Translations under genes and position numbers: made by a program
Shown here: one piece after another, positions 28,404 through 38,822 of the stretch
How positions within the stretch are numbered: the first letter of the stretch is position 1
Layout: each line of letters begins with the position of its first letter
The notes under the pieces: generated by a model
Seen by the model: the letters and a program-made list of their open reading frames with translations, nothing else
What the model was told of the DNA's origin: nothing
Databases searched by the model: none
Source: Bacteroidetes bacterium UBA1941
GTDB taxonomy: Bacteria; Bacteroidota; Bacteroidia; Chitinophagales; LD1
Direction: 5' to 3'
Length of the DNA stretch: 64,000 nt
Assembly: GCA_002336805.1 (NCBI GenBank)
Contig: DDEZ01000007.1
Coordinates: 1-64,000, forward strand

Positions 28404-28443
28404 TGTAAAATTAGTAGACTTTATTGTTTTGACAAATCTCTTC

Positions 28444-30234
28444 TTACATCTCCATGTAGATCTCTACACGGCGGTTTTTGGCGCGGCCAGCAGCATTAGT
28501 ATTCTGATACTTAGGCTTAGCAGAGCCATATGCCTTGGTAGAGATCCTGCTCTCATTGATACCCTTAGACGCAAAATAAGCCTTGACTGCATCTACACGA
28601 TCCTGAGAAAGTTTCTGGTTGGCAGCTTCTTCACCTACATTGTCAGTATGACCTTCAAAAGATACCCTGTATGAAGGATTCTTCTTCATGATATTGATAA
28701 GGTAATTGAGATAGCCATATGATTTTGCCTGGATCTTTGACGAGCCGGTCTCATATTGCAGCGCCTCATAGTCATTAAACTGAAGCACTGATTTGCCACC
28801 ACGAGATACTGTATCGACGCTTCCGCCGGTATATTCTGTTTTCTCCAGTACGGCCGCTATCAGTATAGTATCCTTCACGATCTGTACTTGCGTCTTTATG
28901 ACTGTATCGATCTTGACTATCGGTGTTTCAGCCTTGAGCTTCAGCGCCTGATTTACCTTGATCAGTGAGTCTATTGCATTATCCTTCTCCTCTACTTCCT
29001 CCACTGTCACCTTGCTCTTCTTACCTTTCTTCTTGGTGCTGGCACCCTGATCGTAAGCAGCAGCGGCAGCCGGAGTCTCCGGAGCTGACACTATCTTATC
29101 CTTGGCAGTCGCACCTGAGCCGAGGGATACCCTGAGACCTACTGAGTGCGTATGCTGGAAGTTATTGGTAGGAGACGTCATACGGAAGCCGTAGTCAATG
29201 GCGAGAGCTGGCGTAGACTTACCTTTCTTAAATGGTACATTGACAGACATACCACAAGCGAAACCATTGTAGGCTGTAGCTGTTTTAGCCTCTTTAAAGA
29301 TACCATTCTCAAAGCGATAAGCGGCGCGTACCATGAAGATCTCCTGCAGGGAAAATTCCGCGCCGAGGCCATAGTTGTCAAGGCCGAATGCGTTAGCAGA
29401 ATACTGCCCCATGAAAGTCAAGCGATAGCGCTGAGTAAATTTGCCAGACTGAGCACCATCGAGCTCGATCTTAGGACCCAGCCAAAGATCATAGGACATA
29501 CCCATATTCAGCTGAGTAGGCAGTTCAAACTTGTTTGTCTTCTTGCTGACAGAGGTGCTGTAGTTAGTAGACAGAGCAGCATCAGCACTGAGAGCGTCGC
29601 CGCCAAACTTCATAGGCGTACCTACGTTGCGCAGTGCTACACCAAAGTGTAGGTTCTCTTTTTTGCCTGTGGTGTACTGAAGCCCTGCGTCAAACCCAAA
29701 ACCAGTAGCTGTCACGTTGCCCACGATCTCAGATATGAGCCTGAGGGTGATACCGCCGGTGATGAGATTGTCTCCCATCTTTGGCGTAGCTCCGAGTGAG
29801 AAATTCTTCGCGTATGATGCTCCGATATTGAGATAGGTCGGCTTGAAAGTACCTGCCCCGCCTTCCGGCAAAGAGGTGGTGGTCCTGTCTATTGTACCAA
29901 AGTTGAGCGAGTTGATAGAGATTGCTATCGCATTGCTTTTGACCCTGGTGGCAAATCCACCCTGTACTATATTGACACCTGCGCCAGTGAGCCAAGAGGT
30001 GTAAGATGCTATGATCTCCGTACCACGTGTGAGACCCAGACCAGCTGGATTGAGCTTTTCAGCCTCCAGGCCCTGTATGCCCGCCACGTTGAGATTCCAG
30101 ACACCAGCGGAACGCGCATAGCCATTCATGTTTAGCTCGGGTGCACCAGACTCACCTTTACGATCAGGATTGCCGGCATATACATTTTGCCATCCCAAGC
30201 CTGCTATTATACCTACTACTAAAAGTTTCTTCAT
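28444..30234 (-). CDS. PorV/PorQ-like barrel fused to an OmpA domain
   Basis: A 596-residue outer-membrane protein with two parts. Residues 20-375, after a signal peptide (MKKLLVVGIIAGLGWQNVYA), resemble the PorV/PorQ (UPF0164-like) barrel: NMNGYARSAGVWNLNVAGIQ, 'AEKLNPAGLGLTRGTE', 'HFGVALRNVGTPMKF', 'MVRAAYRFENG', 'YGFRMTS'. Residues 480-596 are an OmpA-like peptidoglycan-binding domain (LQFNDYEALQYETGSSKIQ, VSFEGHTDNVG, LSQDRVDAVKAYF, NRRVEIYMEM). A Lys/Glu-rich linker joins them. PorV is the T9SS shuttle that binds cargo signals; a version tied to the cell wall would be unusual. It follows the 1441-residue cargo by 29 bp, so the two likely belong together. The PorV match is by eye. Confidence 0.78.
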   Translation of the reverse strand: MKKLLVVGIIAGLGWQNVYAGNPDRKGESGAPELNMNGYARSAGVWNLNVAGIQGLEAEKLNPAGLGLTRGTEIIASYTSWLTGAGVNIVQGGFATRVKSNAIAISINSLNFGTIDRTTTSLPEGGAGTFKPTYLNIGASYAKNFSLGATPKMGDNLITGGITLRLISEIVGNVTATGFGFDAGLQYTTGKKENLHFGVALRNVGTPMKFGGDALSADAALSTNYSTSVSKKTNKFELPTQLNMGMSYDLWLGPKIELDGAQSGKFTQRYRLTFMGQYSANAFGLDNYGLGAEFSLQEIFMVRAAYRFENGIFKEAKTATAYNGFACGMSVNVPFKKGKSTPALAIDYGFRMTSPTNNFQHTHSVGLRVSLGSGATAKDKIVSAPETPAAAAAYDQGASTKKKGKKSKVTVEEVEEKDNAIDSLIKVNQALKLKAETPIVKIDTVIKTQVQIVKDTILIAAVLEKTEYTGGSVDTVSRGGKSVLQFNDYEALQYETGSSKIQAKSYGYLNYLINIMKKNPSYRVSFEGHTDNVGEEAANQKLSQDRVDAVKAYFASKGINESRISTKAYGSAKPKYQNTNAAGRAKNRRVEIYMEM

Positions 30235-30263
30235 AAACTATCTTTTGTTCTGTCCGCTGATTA

Positions 30264-33200
30264 TTAGAAGTTAGAGATATCGGTAGGACGCATTGCGCCA
30301 AACCATTTCAATATCTTATGACCTACACCAGGTGCATTGATATCAAAGAGGTAGATGCCACTGGCCACTGAGATATTCTTGTTATTCTTCAGGTCCCAGT
30401 CCAGGGTATTGTCAATATTGACGCTACCAGTATTGTCATTCAGATTAAATCCGTCTGATATCTCTATGCGCTTGCCTGTAGCCGGATCATTGCCCGATAT
30501 GGACCTGCTAAGTGTGCGCACCAGCTGGCCATCCAGCGTATAGATCTTGATAGTGCACTCATTAGGCAGGTTTGTGATCTTGACACGAGAGTCATTTGCA
30601 GATATCTCGTATGATGAATAAGCATAGTAAGGATTTGGCACGATACGTATCTTATCCAGAGCAGATTTAGCTACAGAGTCATTGTTTTCTACTACGCCCT
30701 GACCCGTAGTGCTAAATTTATACCTTGGCAGCGCATCGCCGCCTGTAGCGGTAGCATTAGTATTAAACTTAGCATAAGGCTTTTGGACGCGCAGTTTTAT
30801 TGTCACTGTATTATTGTCTGGTATCAGGCCGTCTGCCATTGACTTCATACTGTAGCCTGGAGTAAGATATGGCATAGCAGTCCACATGATATGATCATAG
30901 AGCTGCACGACCTGTGCAGGGTAGATCTGATTATATGGATTATTGACCATGGCCTGATAGTAGGCAGGATCTCCCAGTGTACCCCAGATACGGTCTCCAG
31001 GCTGTATAGAGTCCGGCTGATAGGCATAATCCATAACGTAGATATAGTGACGACCACCAAAAAATGGAGCATAAGGCACAGTCGGATTACCATTATTCAG
31101 GACTCCTAATACCTGTGAACTAGGATTCCAATACATGTCTGTACCATTCTGGTCACGCTCATCAGATGCCTCGCCAAAGGCCATCTCCAGCCTTTGTCCT
31201 GTTTCCACATTGACAGCGTAGCCCGGGAAGTAAGACATACCCATAGTACCCTGGTCCTCGGTTCCATCCTTATGGACTGAGTAGTGACCGCGAAGCATAC
31301 CCTTTCGAGGTGCCTTGTTAGTACTGTTAGGATCCAAATTAGCTCCCTGAGGATTTTCGCCAGTTTCAAATACAGCACAACGGGTCCACTTGCTGGTATC
31401 TGAAGTGATGATGATATCTACGCTCTGTAGCTTATCCAGGTTGTTTCTCGGAGGATATGCACGGTCATCGTAACGATTCCACTTGAAAGCTGGACCGCCT
31501 ACTGTGCTCGGCCTGCCTCCTGTGGTCACCGTAGGGCGATCTGAAGCACTCCAGTTTGCGGTGAGGCAATATGGAGCCCATGTGCCTCCTGCTATTTTAC
31601 CAAATGCATTGTCCGGATCTGAAAAATGGAAATCTGTAGCTCCGGAATAGTAGTAAGCATCGCTAAACACATTACAAATGGCATCAGCCGGTGTACCAGA
31701 AGGTACTGTACAGGTTAGGTAATTTTGTCCAGAGCGGATCCAGTTCTTTACATCGTTTGTGACACTCGTATCCTTGATAAACGACAGCCAAGGCTTAGTA
31801 GAATCCTGGAAGCTAATGCTACCCGAGATGGCACCATATACAGGAAGGCTATCGAGATAATTGATATAGATCGGGAACGGTGTGCCCAGAGTAATCGAAA
31901 ATCCATACTCATTGCCAGCCGAATCAGCCACGATCTGCTCATATGGGCGATCAAGCGTACGGGTGGAATGAATCGTCACATTGTTGGTCAGGTCCTTGAG
32001 CTCCCACCATGCCAGTGAAGATACGTTTACACCATTATATGGAATTGTATCATGGATTTTGAGTTCGAAATCTGCTGATTTGAGCAGCAGCGGATCAGTG
32101 ATCTTGAGCCCGATAGGGTCGTAACCTACAGTATAGTCGAGTGTGTCAGCATAGAATGCCGGGCTGTTCATGATCTTGTCTATAGTAGCAGGCGTGAGAT
32201 CTATATAGTTGCCGCCATTTCCCTGGCCTTCCAGACGCTGTACGAGAGCTGAGCTACCCCACTTGCTATTCAGTAAAGTCCCGCCGTACTCAGAGGACGG
32301 ATCTGCAGGTATAGCAGTGTACTTGTTGAAGTTCTTGCCAATGAGGAATGGCTGAAACTGGCCTACACCAGTAGAAGGATTGAATACCGCAAAGTTATTG
32401 CTGGCAAATGCCATCACTCCAAAATAATAAGTCTGGTGATTGACCATCTGGCCACCTCCGAATACGTCTAGCGAATCGACAAACGAGTGCGCTATACCGA
32501 GGTTAGGCAAAGCGGTTCCAACACCCGGTATTGTATTATTATCAGGAGTCCAAAGCGTCACACCTGACGCAGGGTCCAGTGATTGAGTCCAGTTTGTGAG
32601 TTGCTTGATTCCATCATTGATATCATAAATAGCTACAGGTATCGCCTTGGCCGGATTGGTCAGGTCATTGGATGATACGCTGGCGTCTACCAGCTGGTAT
32701 ACGATATAGCCTTGATATTTGTAAAGAGAATCCTTATGTACACCAGAGATAAAGCCCTTGCGTACACGCAGTGGATCTACCTGAGCATAGGACTCTCCGA
32801 TGTTATTGCCCTGAGCGTCGTCTACCACATTAATGATAACCTTGCGATCCAGCTCACGAATAGAGAGGAGCGGAGCTGACGGACCTTCCAGCTGCTTAAA
32901 GCCGGCATCGAATAGTGCCTGCGCCTTATCATCAGCTGTGCTGATAAAAGACCAGCTAGGGCAGTTAGACCCTACGCCACCTGTAGGCTGGACAAATACC
33001 ACACCGACGGTGATAGTCTGAGAGGCACATGGGAGGAAAGTGAACGGACCAGAGGTCTGTACAAAGCGGCGGTCATTGGCCCATATCGCCGCGCCTACCT
33101 GTGGATTGCACTCAGACCATTGTGTAGAGATGCTAGGATCACCCGGATACATGAAGTTGGTCTGCGTAGTAGAGTTTTGATACCCGTTACCATACATGGT

Positions 33201-34589
33201 CACAGGTGTACCATCCTTCCACTTGCCTGTCTGATAGTTGCGAAACTGAACGGCAGTACCAGGGTCACCTGTCGGACTGTTTGAGTTAGTATAGCTTTCA
33301 AAAGCTGTAAGACCAAGCTGCCTGTGAATCTTAGGACCGGTCGGATTAGCCGGATTGACATACAGCGTAGTATCTACTGGCCCCTCAAAGAAGTCAATAC
33401 CGAGCATAGGCAAATCACAACCGTAGCCGATCGTACCATTGCTACATGCAGCACTTCCGGTCTTGTCACACACATAGTTATACCCAAGATCGAAAGGAGT
33501 ATTCTGAGGTTGACCATTGTAGATGATGCCAAGGCTACGTGATACATCGCAACCTACACGGTCATTGTACGGACAGCCCAGATCGGGGTCTACGTACTGA
33601 GACATATAGGTCTTATTGAGCACGGCACCAGACTTATTCAGGATGTTATAAGTATAAAAGGTCATGCTATTGATCTCATCCGAGCTCTGGAAACCAAAGG
33701 CAAGGTTATTGATCTGTATACCGATAGGCACCCCACCACTGGTACCGTTATGTACGTTACCTTTATCGTTGGTCACCCAGAAAACCATTTCATCTGCGTA
33801 TGCAGTATTCTTAGCATAGCTCAGAGTATCTACGTTACAGCCTATTTGAGGAAACAGGGGTGCTGCTATGATACCACCTTGCTTGATAGTCGGATAGTCA
33901 CCATGTGCAGGATCATAGCTGCCATCGCCATCCGCATCATAGAAGGGTGCGAGAATACCAGATACATCATATCCCTTTGCGGCGAGATATGGGTTGCCCT
34001 TGGCAGGCCAGTACTTCACGCTATCACTCACACTGCTGATAGGCAGATTCACATTTGCAGGATTATTGCCAGCTGCGACGAGAGCTGTTTTATAGGCGGT
34101 AATAAGAGGCTTGATCTGAGACGCCCATACCGGGAAGTGCTGATCCCACAGGTTGCAGGAAGCGAGGGAGGTCGATCCACCATTATCCAGTGGGCCGGAG
34201 TAGTAGTCAGAGCCGCCATTCTGACGATAGGTGAGCGCTGCGATCTTCAGGTTATTACCCTGATCGAGACCAGACACCCAGATAGCACCGGCGTAGATGG
34301 CCTGTGCATTCGCCGCACCACGGGCACCCTTAGGCACCTCATATGCTGCAGACGACACAGGCACGTCAAACCACATATCACCCGCTGTGAGGAGTGTAGC
34401 CCTGACGTTATTGATATCCATGCTAAACTGCGAAGTAGGCAGGTTGCAATCATTCGCTTCCGTTTTGAATGATGTAGCAGGAGCTACATGAGACGGACCG
34501 TTTACCAGCGCCCTGGCGAAACTATGCGTGCCGGCCAGCGAGAGGGCAGCCAGGAGGCAGGCAGATAATATACGGGATTTCATGATCAT
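30264..34589 (-). CDS. Large exported protein of 1441 residues with T9SS-like C-terminus
   Basis: I recognise no catalytic domain. Residues 1-25 are a signal peptide (MKSRILSACLLAALSLAGTHSFA, start ATG 34589 or 34583). The protein is rich in Asn, Thr, Tyr, Pro and Asp with several stretches such as FYDADGDGSYDPAHGDYP that look like calcium-binding loops. The last ~130 residues resemble a Por secretion tail: RIVPNPYYAYSSYE, VKITNLPNECTIKIYTLDG, and ASGIYLFDINAPG before a longer end, GHKILKWFGAMRPTDISNF. The IVPNPY and GIYLF elements are typical of type A tails; the extra end is not. It lies between the TonB-dependent receptor gene (26 bp upstream) and the PorV-like/OmpA gene (29 bp downstream), so a single operon is likely. 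Confidence 0.8.
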   Translation of the reverse strand: MIMKSRILSACLLAALSLAGTHSFARALVNGPSHVAPATSFKTEANDCNLPTSQFSMDINNVRATLLTAGDMWFDVPVSSAAYEVPKGARGAANAQAIYAGAIWVSGLDQGNNLKIAALTYRQNGGSDYYSGPLDNGGSTSLASCNLWDQHFPVWASQIKPLITAYKTALVAAGNNPANVNLPISSVSDSVKYWPAKGNPYLAAKGYDVSGILAPFYDADGDGSYDPAHGDYPTIKQGGIIAAPLFPQIGCNVDTLSYAKNTAYADEMVFWVTNDKGNVHNGTSGGVPIGIQINNLAFGFQSSDEINSMTFYTYNILNKSGAVLNKTYMSQYVDPDLGCPYNDRVGCDVSRSLGIIYNGQPQNTPFDLGYNYVCDKTGSAACSNGTIGYGCDLPMLGIDFFEGPVDTTLYVNPANPTGPKIHRQLGLTAFESYTNSNSPTGDPGTAVQFRNYQTGKWKDGTPVTMYGNGYQNSTTQTNFMYPGDPSISTQWSECNPQVGAAIWANDRRFVQTSGPFTFLPCASQTITVGVVFVQPTGGVGSNCPSWSFISTADDKAQALFDAGFKQLEGPSAPLLSIRELDRKVIINVVDDAQGNNIGESYAQVDPLRVRKGFISGVHKDSLYKYQGYIVYQLVDASVSSNDLTNPAKAIPVAIYDINDGIKQLTNWTQSLDPASGVTLWTPDNNTIPGVGTALPNLGIAHSFVDSLDVFGGGQMVNHQTYYFGVMAFASNNFAVFNPSTGVGQFQPFLIGKNFNKYTAIPADPSSEYGGTLLNSKWGSSALVQRLEGQGNGGNYIDLTPATIDKIMNSPAFYADTLDYTVGYDPIGLKITDPLLLKSADFELKIHDTIPYNGVNVSSLAWWELKDLTNNVTIHSTRTLDRPYEQIVADSAGNEYGFSITLGTPFPIYINYLDSLPVYGAISGSISFQDSTKPWLSFIKDTSVTNDVKNWIRSGQNYLTCTVPSGTPADAICNVFSDAYYYSGATDFHFSDPDNAFGKIAGGTWAPYCLTANWSASDRPTVTTGGRPSTVGGPAFKWNRYDDRAYPPRNNLDKLQSVDIIITSDTSKWTRCAVFETGENPQGANLDPNSTNKAPRKGMLRGHYSVHKDGTEDQGTMGMSYFPGYAVNVETGQRLEMAFGEASDERDQNGTDMYWNPSSQVLGVLNNGNPTVPYAPFFGGRHYIYVMDYAYQPDSIQPGDRIWGTLGDPAYYQAMVNNPYNQIYPAQVVQLYDHIMWTAMPYLTPGYSMKSMADGLIPDNNTVTIKLRVQKPYAKFNTNATATGGDALPRYKFSTTGQGVVENNDSVAKSALDKIRIVPNPYYAYSSYEISANDSRVKITNLPNECTIKIYTLDGQLVRTLSRSISGNDPATGKRIEISDGFNLNDNTGSVNIDNTLDWDLKNNKNISVASGIYLFDINAPGVGHKILKWFGAMRPTDISNF

Positions 34590-34615
34590 TATATTTTATT
34601 GCGTGTTCTTAGTTA

Positions 34616-37600
34616 TTAGAAGTTGATATTGGCACCGAGGTATATTCTCCTAGGGAGGCTATAGTTGTCGGGGTTATTCACCTTGGCCCTGTACAGATCC
34701 TTGTATGACTGTGGATTTGTCTTAGACGCTATCACGACCGCGCTACCATTGGCAGTGAGGAAGCCATCATCATTAGCATTGAGCGTATATGGATATACCG
34801 CGAGTATATTCTCTGTATTCAGCAGGTTCTGGATGTATACATAGATAGAAAGGCCGATCTCCCTCTGATCTTTTGAATCAGATTTCTTGCCTACCTTGAA
34901 GTTGAAATCTTTATTCACCCTCAGGTCCAGACGGGTATACCATGGCAGACGGCTAGCCAATGAAATAGTACGCTGACGACCACCGGAGCCTGTGATAGAG
35001 GCCTCGTCTGTCACAGTAGCTGTCTGACGTACCGGAGTACCTGAGCGGAGGTTCATAGCGAGGTTGATACCAAAGTTCTCCAGGATCTTATAGCCATTGA
35101 TGCGTGGACCATCATATGCAGCTCCTTCGCCAAAACGATAGTCGATCACAAATTTGAACTGATGGCGGGCATCAGAGTTGATCGGATATACGCTACGGAA
35201 GTTAGGCTGGTTATTGCTGATCAGATAGAGCTGAGACTGATCATCAGAGCCTGTACCTTCTACAAACTGGAGTGTATAGTTAGCATTGAACTGGAAGTTG
35301 TGGAACCTCCTGAAGTCTATCAAGAGGCGGAAACCCTTGGCAGAGCGGAAGTCGATATTATCGTATGTCAGATAGTCTGACGGGAATGCATACTGCATTT
35401 TGCGCAGCTGTATCAGATTTCTTGTCTCCTGGTAAAAGGCCGATACAGTAACGGCTGCAAACGTCGATACTGCCTGCTTGAAACCAAACTCGTAATCTGT
35501 CTTCCTGATCGGTTTCAGATTAGGGTTATTCTTAGCTGCAGAATATTCTGTAAAGTAGTAATACTCCGCCAGATTTAGCTGATTCCTATCCTGCGGCCTT
35601 TGAGAGAGAATGTCATAGTGCGCAAAGAACTGAGCCTTGTCTGTGATATTGAATGCCAGCTGGAGACGTGGCATGAAGATGTACTGTGCCTGATATTTAG
35701 TGAATGATCCATTAGGGTCATAGTTTGCACTCTTGATGTATGACTTGGCCGAAGATGGTTTCATTGTATCCACACCCGGGATATTGAGGTATGGCAGGAG
35801 GCCGTTTGAGCTCTGAAGAGACACAAACTTGCCGGTAGTGACACGACCGTATTGATCATACCAGTTGTCACCCTCCCTGTAGCCGGTCACCTTGGCGTTA
35901 GGACCGTTGTTGTCAATATATACTACGGCATCAGAAGGTATATTGCCAGGCACGTTAAACTTAGACTTTATATCAGCATCGCCGGCCTTCTTGGTAGCAT
36001 AGAGAGAGTATGGATCTTTCAGCACATACTGATTGGCATCGTAGCGATCTACGCGGAGACCGATCACAAAGCCGAGATCTTTATAGAAGAACTTGTCCTG
36101 GATGTAGCCAGCTGCATATTGCGGCATGAAGGCTCCCATATTTCTGGTATAGTTGCCATTAGCATCTTTAGCCTTGAAGAAGTCATTCAGAGTAGGCTGT
36201 GTAGTGAGCACATTGCCTTTGTAATCATAGCCATAGTAGCTGAGGATACTGGATGATCCACCACCGGTGTACTTCAGAAGGTCATCAGCTTTGAAGAGGC
36301 CGAGGTTCAGTTTGTGTGGATCTACGGCATAGATATCTATCAGGTCTGTACCATTAGGATCGTAGCCGAGCGCACCTCTCAGGTTGCGGTCAAATGTTTC
36401 CTGCTGTGACAGATTTGCGAAAGAATTATACTTGATCGTATCTGTAGCTGTAAAGTTGGCCAGATTCACATGTGCAGAATCGTAATCAACACCATTGATA
36501 CGGAAGATCGGATGTGCAGTATCCAGCGCGATGTGCGTATTCACGAGAGATTTCGCTGCATCCCAGAGATTCAGTGGGTTGATCAGGTAGCTCCTCTGCA
36601 CACGCTGCTCAAACTCGATACCCATTTCTATTTTGTGGGTATTTGTCTTGTCGCCGCCCAGCTTTACGATATCAAAGGCACCTTCTACCTTGCCCCTGTA
36701 TGATTCGTTGTTCTTATCTATACCGTATCCATTGTACTGACGGCCTACGTTGTACCACAGATCATAGATAGGGTTTGAGCGGGTACCGTTTATCAGACCA
36801 TTGTTAGCCTGGATATTGTTTACGTTATCAGCATAGCCAGCCCTGGACGAAGAAGGCGCTACATAACTTCCATCCGGATTTTGAGTAGCTCCGAGGAGCT
36901 CATAGTACTGGCGTGTAAACGTAGCACCCAGCGGATTGATAGTACCCGGTGTAAAACGTACGAGTGTATCCGTTTCTGTCAGATTTTGTACGAAACCATT
37001 GAGGTTATAGGTCTGTCCCTTATTGTTCACAGTCTTATTGCCTACGCCAAATTCGTAAGCTCCTTCTGTCTGGAATTTGCCTATATAGCCATAGTCAAAC
37101 AGGTTAGCACCATGAGACTGGTCAGCATATCCTGTCTTATATTTCTCATAGTCAAACTGGATCGTATAGTAGCCGTTTTCTACAGCCAGTCCGGTCTTCT
37201 TCACCGGAGCCTGCTCAGCACCTGGCTTAGTAGGCTTAGGGCCAAAGCGCTGCGTCAGCCTACCATACATGTAGTAGTTAGTATTGGTATACAGCGGATT
37301 ATGCTCGGCATTGAGGAGGGAGTACTCCTGTATGTAGCTGTGATACTTGTCATAATCATAGTTGCCACCAAATGCGATCGAGATATTCTTAGTAGGATAG
37401 ATACCCAGCTCACCGCCACCAGTGTATTCGTTCTCATTATTATTAGGCTTCATGCTGGTCTTGTACATATCCTGGAAGTTCAGGAACTCTGCCTTATTAT
37501 AGAAGCCTCCGTTTGGATTGACTACCAGTGGGCCATTCTTGATATTATCCAGTGCACTCTTCTTTACCTGCCAGATACCTATAGCCGATGGAGTGCGGTC

Positions 37601-38479
37601 ATCATCATGCTGATACTGGAAAGAGAGAGAGAGACCGAGTACAGTCCTCTTATCGCCGGCAGTGCTGGTTTTATCCTTCAGCTTGAGGAGCGGCATGCTG
37701 ACATTGGCAGCGGCACGGGTAGTACCGAATGCATCCAGCCCCTTAGTGGTTTTACCTTCTACGCTCCCAGTCAGACCTTGCTGTGCATCATTCAGCGTCA
37801 CACTGATGATACCGGAGGTAGCATCGCCGTACTTAGCGGAGATACCCGCTGTGAGTACGCTGATCTCACGGATACCATTGGTAGGCAGGTTTACATTGCC
37901 TATCACACGGTGGCCGTTCACTATATATTGCACTTCATCTGGACGACCGCCATTGATTATCAGCGACTTGCTGCCGGCATCGGTTTGGGTCACACCTACC
38001 GCACTTGATGCGATATTGGCTACGTTTAGACCACCTGTATTCTTGATATCCTTGGCGCCGATGTTATTCTCGATCTTGGTATCGGTAGGGTCTACCAGCG
38101 GCCTTTCGTATTTCTTTACCTCTATCACTACGTCGCCCTTCGTTGCGTTGATCGCCTGCACCTTCATCGGGAAATTGACACGTGTAGGCTTGTCAGAGTA
38201 AACCGTGACACCGGTTATAAGCTGGGTCTCGTATCCTATGAAAGTAACCTTCACATTATATGTACCTGCAGTCAGGGGGCCGATGGTATAGTTGCCATCC
38301 AGATCGGCTGCACCACCTTGTCCGGTAGTCTTACCATTCACATCTACGATCTGAGCTGTAGCACCGATCAGGCCCTCCCCATTCTCATCCAAAATCTTAC
38401 CCTTGATCTCACCCGTGCTCTGTGCAGAGACGGTCATTATCGCTATCCAAAAAGCGGCAAGAGTTAAAAGTTTCTTCAT
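34616..38479 (-). CDS. TonB-dependent outer-membrane receptor with carboxypeptidase-like N-domain
   Basis: A 1287-residue TonB-dependent transporter. Signal peptide (1-19), then a carboxypeptidase regulatory-like domain (about 22-110: GEIKGKILDENGEGLIGATA, GNYTIGPLTAGTYNVKVTFIGYE), a plug domain (about 140-235: IKNTGGLNVANIASSAVGV, INGGRPDEVQYIVNGHRV, ISVLTAGISAKYGDATSGII) and a long barrel ending in the Phe-terminated RRIYLGANINF. Without a SusD partner next to it, a glycan role is not indicated; the two downstream genes encode a large secreted protein and a PorV/OmpA fusion instead. It is the first gene of that operon; candidate promoters lie at 38513-38566. The substrate is unknown. Confidence 0.92.
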   Translation of the reverse strand: MKKLLTLAAFWIAIMTVSAQSTGEIKGKILDENGEGLIGATAQIVDVNGKTTGQGGAADLDGNYTIGPLTAGTYNVKVTFIGYETQLITGVTVYSDKPTRVNFPMKVQAINATKGDVVIEVKKYERPLVDPTDTKIENNIGAKDIKNTGGLNVANIASSAVGVTQTDAGSKSLIINGGRPDEVQYIVNGHRVIGNVNLPTNGIREISVLTAGISAKYGDATSGIISVTLNDAQQGLTGSVEGKTTKGLDAFGTTRAAANVSMPLLKLKDKTSTAGDKRTVLGLSLSFQYQHDDDRTPSAIGIWQVKKSALDNIKNGPLVVNPNGGFYNKAEFLNFQDMYKTSMKPNNNENEYTGGGELGIYPTKNISIAFGGNYDYDKYHSYIQEYSLLNAEHNPLYTNTNYYMYGRLTQRFGPKPTKPGAEQAPVKKTGLAVENGYYTIQFDYEKYKTGYADQSHGANLFDYGYIGKFQTEGAYEFGVGNKTVNNKGQTYNLNGFVQNLTETDTLVRFTPGTINPLGATFTRQYYELLGATQNPDGSYVAPSSSRAGYADNVNNIQANNGLINGTRSNPIYDLWYNVGRQYNGYGIDKNNESYRGKVEGAFDIVKLGGDKTNTHKIEMGIEFEQRVQRSYLINPLNLWDAAKSLVNTHIALDTAHPIFRINGVDYDSAHVNLANFTATDTIKYNSFANLSQQETFDRNLRGALGYDPNGTDLIDIYAVDPHKLNLGLFKADDLLKYTGGGSSSILSYYGYDYKGNVLTTQPTLNDFFKAKDANGNYTRNMGAFMPQYAAGYIQDKFFYKDLGFVIGLRVDRYDANQYVLKDPYSLYATKKAGDADIKSKFNVPGNIPSDAVVYIDNNGPNAKVTGYREGDNWYDQYGRVTTGKFVSLQSSNGLLPYLNIPGVDTMKPSSAKSYIKSANYDPNGSFTKYQAQYIFMPRLQLAFNITDKAQFFAHYDILSQRPQDRNQLNLAEYYYFTEYSAAKNNPNLKPIRKTDYEFGFKQAVSTFAAVTVSAFYQETRNLIQLRKMQYAFPSDYLTYDNIDFRSAKGFRLLIDFRRFHNFQFNANYTLQFVEGTGSDDQSQLYLISNNQPNFRSVYPINSDARHQFKFVIDYRFGEGAAYDGPRINGYKILENFGINLAMNLRSGTPVRQTATVTDEASITGSGGRQRTISLASRLPWYTRLDLRVNKDFNFKVGKKSDSKDQREIGLSIYVYIQNLLNTENILAVYPYTLNANDDGFLTANGSAVVIASKTNPQSYKDLYRAKVNNPDNYSLPRRIYLGANINF

Positions 38480-38822
38480 GCTCCTAAAATATTCTGGTTA
38501 AACAAAAGCGGACAAATATAACATTCTCCCTGAACAAATATAATAAGTGTTAAATGGGGTAAACAAGGGGTAGGGGTAGTCTTTACACAAAAATGACATA
38601 ACCGCCTGAAAATGGCACTCCGATGACCGAAAAAAGGTCATTTACCGATAAAAAATGACAATGTGTCGGGTCGTTTTTAACAGGTGTATAGGGTAAAGTT
38701 TATTCGTGATCAACGCCATCCAACGCATAATTTAAGCGCTAGAAAAGGCCGCCTGGCAGGCTTAATGTTTGCTAAAAATCATTGCTGTTTCGGGGGTTTA
38801 GTCGTACCTTCGCAGACTTCAA
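38480..38822. other. Divergent promoter region of the TonB-receptor operon and uvrA
   Basis: This 343-bp stretch has no gene. It holds minus-strand -7 elements TATATTTG at 38513-38520 and 38535-38542. The second lies 21 bases from a TTG at 38564-38566, so it may be the receptor promoter. It also holds the uvrA promoter at 38782-38812. A small inverted repeat ATGACC-N7-GGTCAT (38623-38641) and two copies of AAAATGACA near 38590 and 38652 could be binding sites, but nothing identifies a regulator. Confidence 0.5.
38782..38812 (+). promoter_or_regulatory. uvrA promoter
   Basis: TTG (38782-38784), 20 bases, TACCTTCG (38805-38812; one mismatch to TAnnTTTG). The -7 element ends 10 bases before ATG 38823, so transcription would start about four bases from the start codon. 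Confidence 0.6.
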
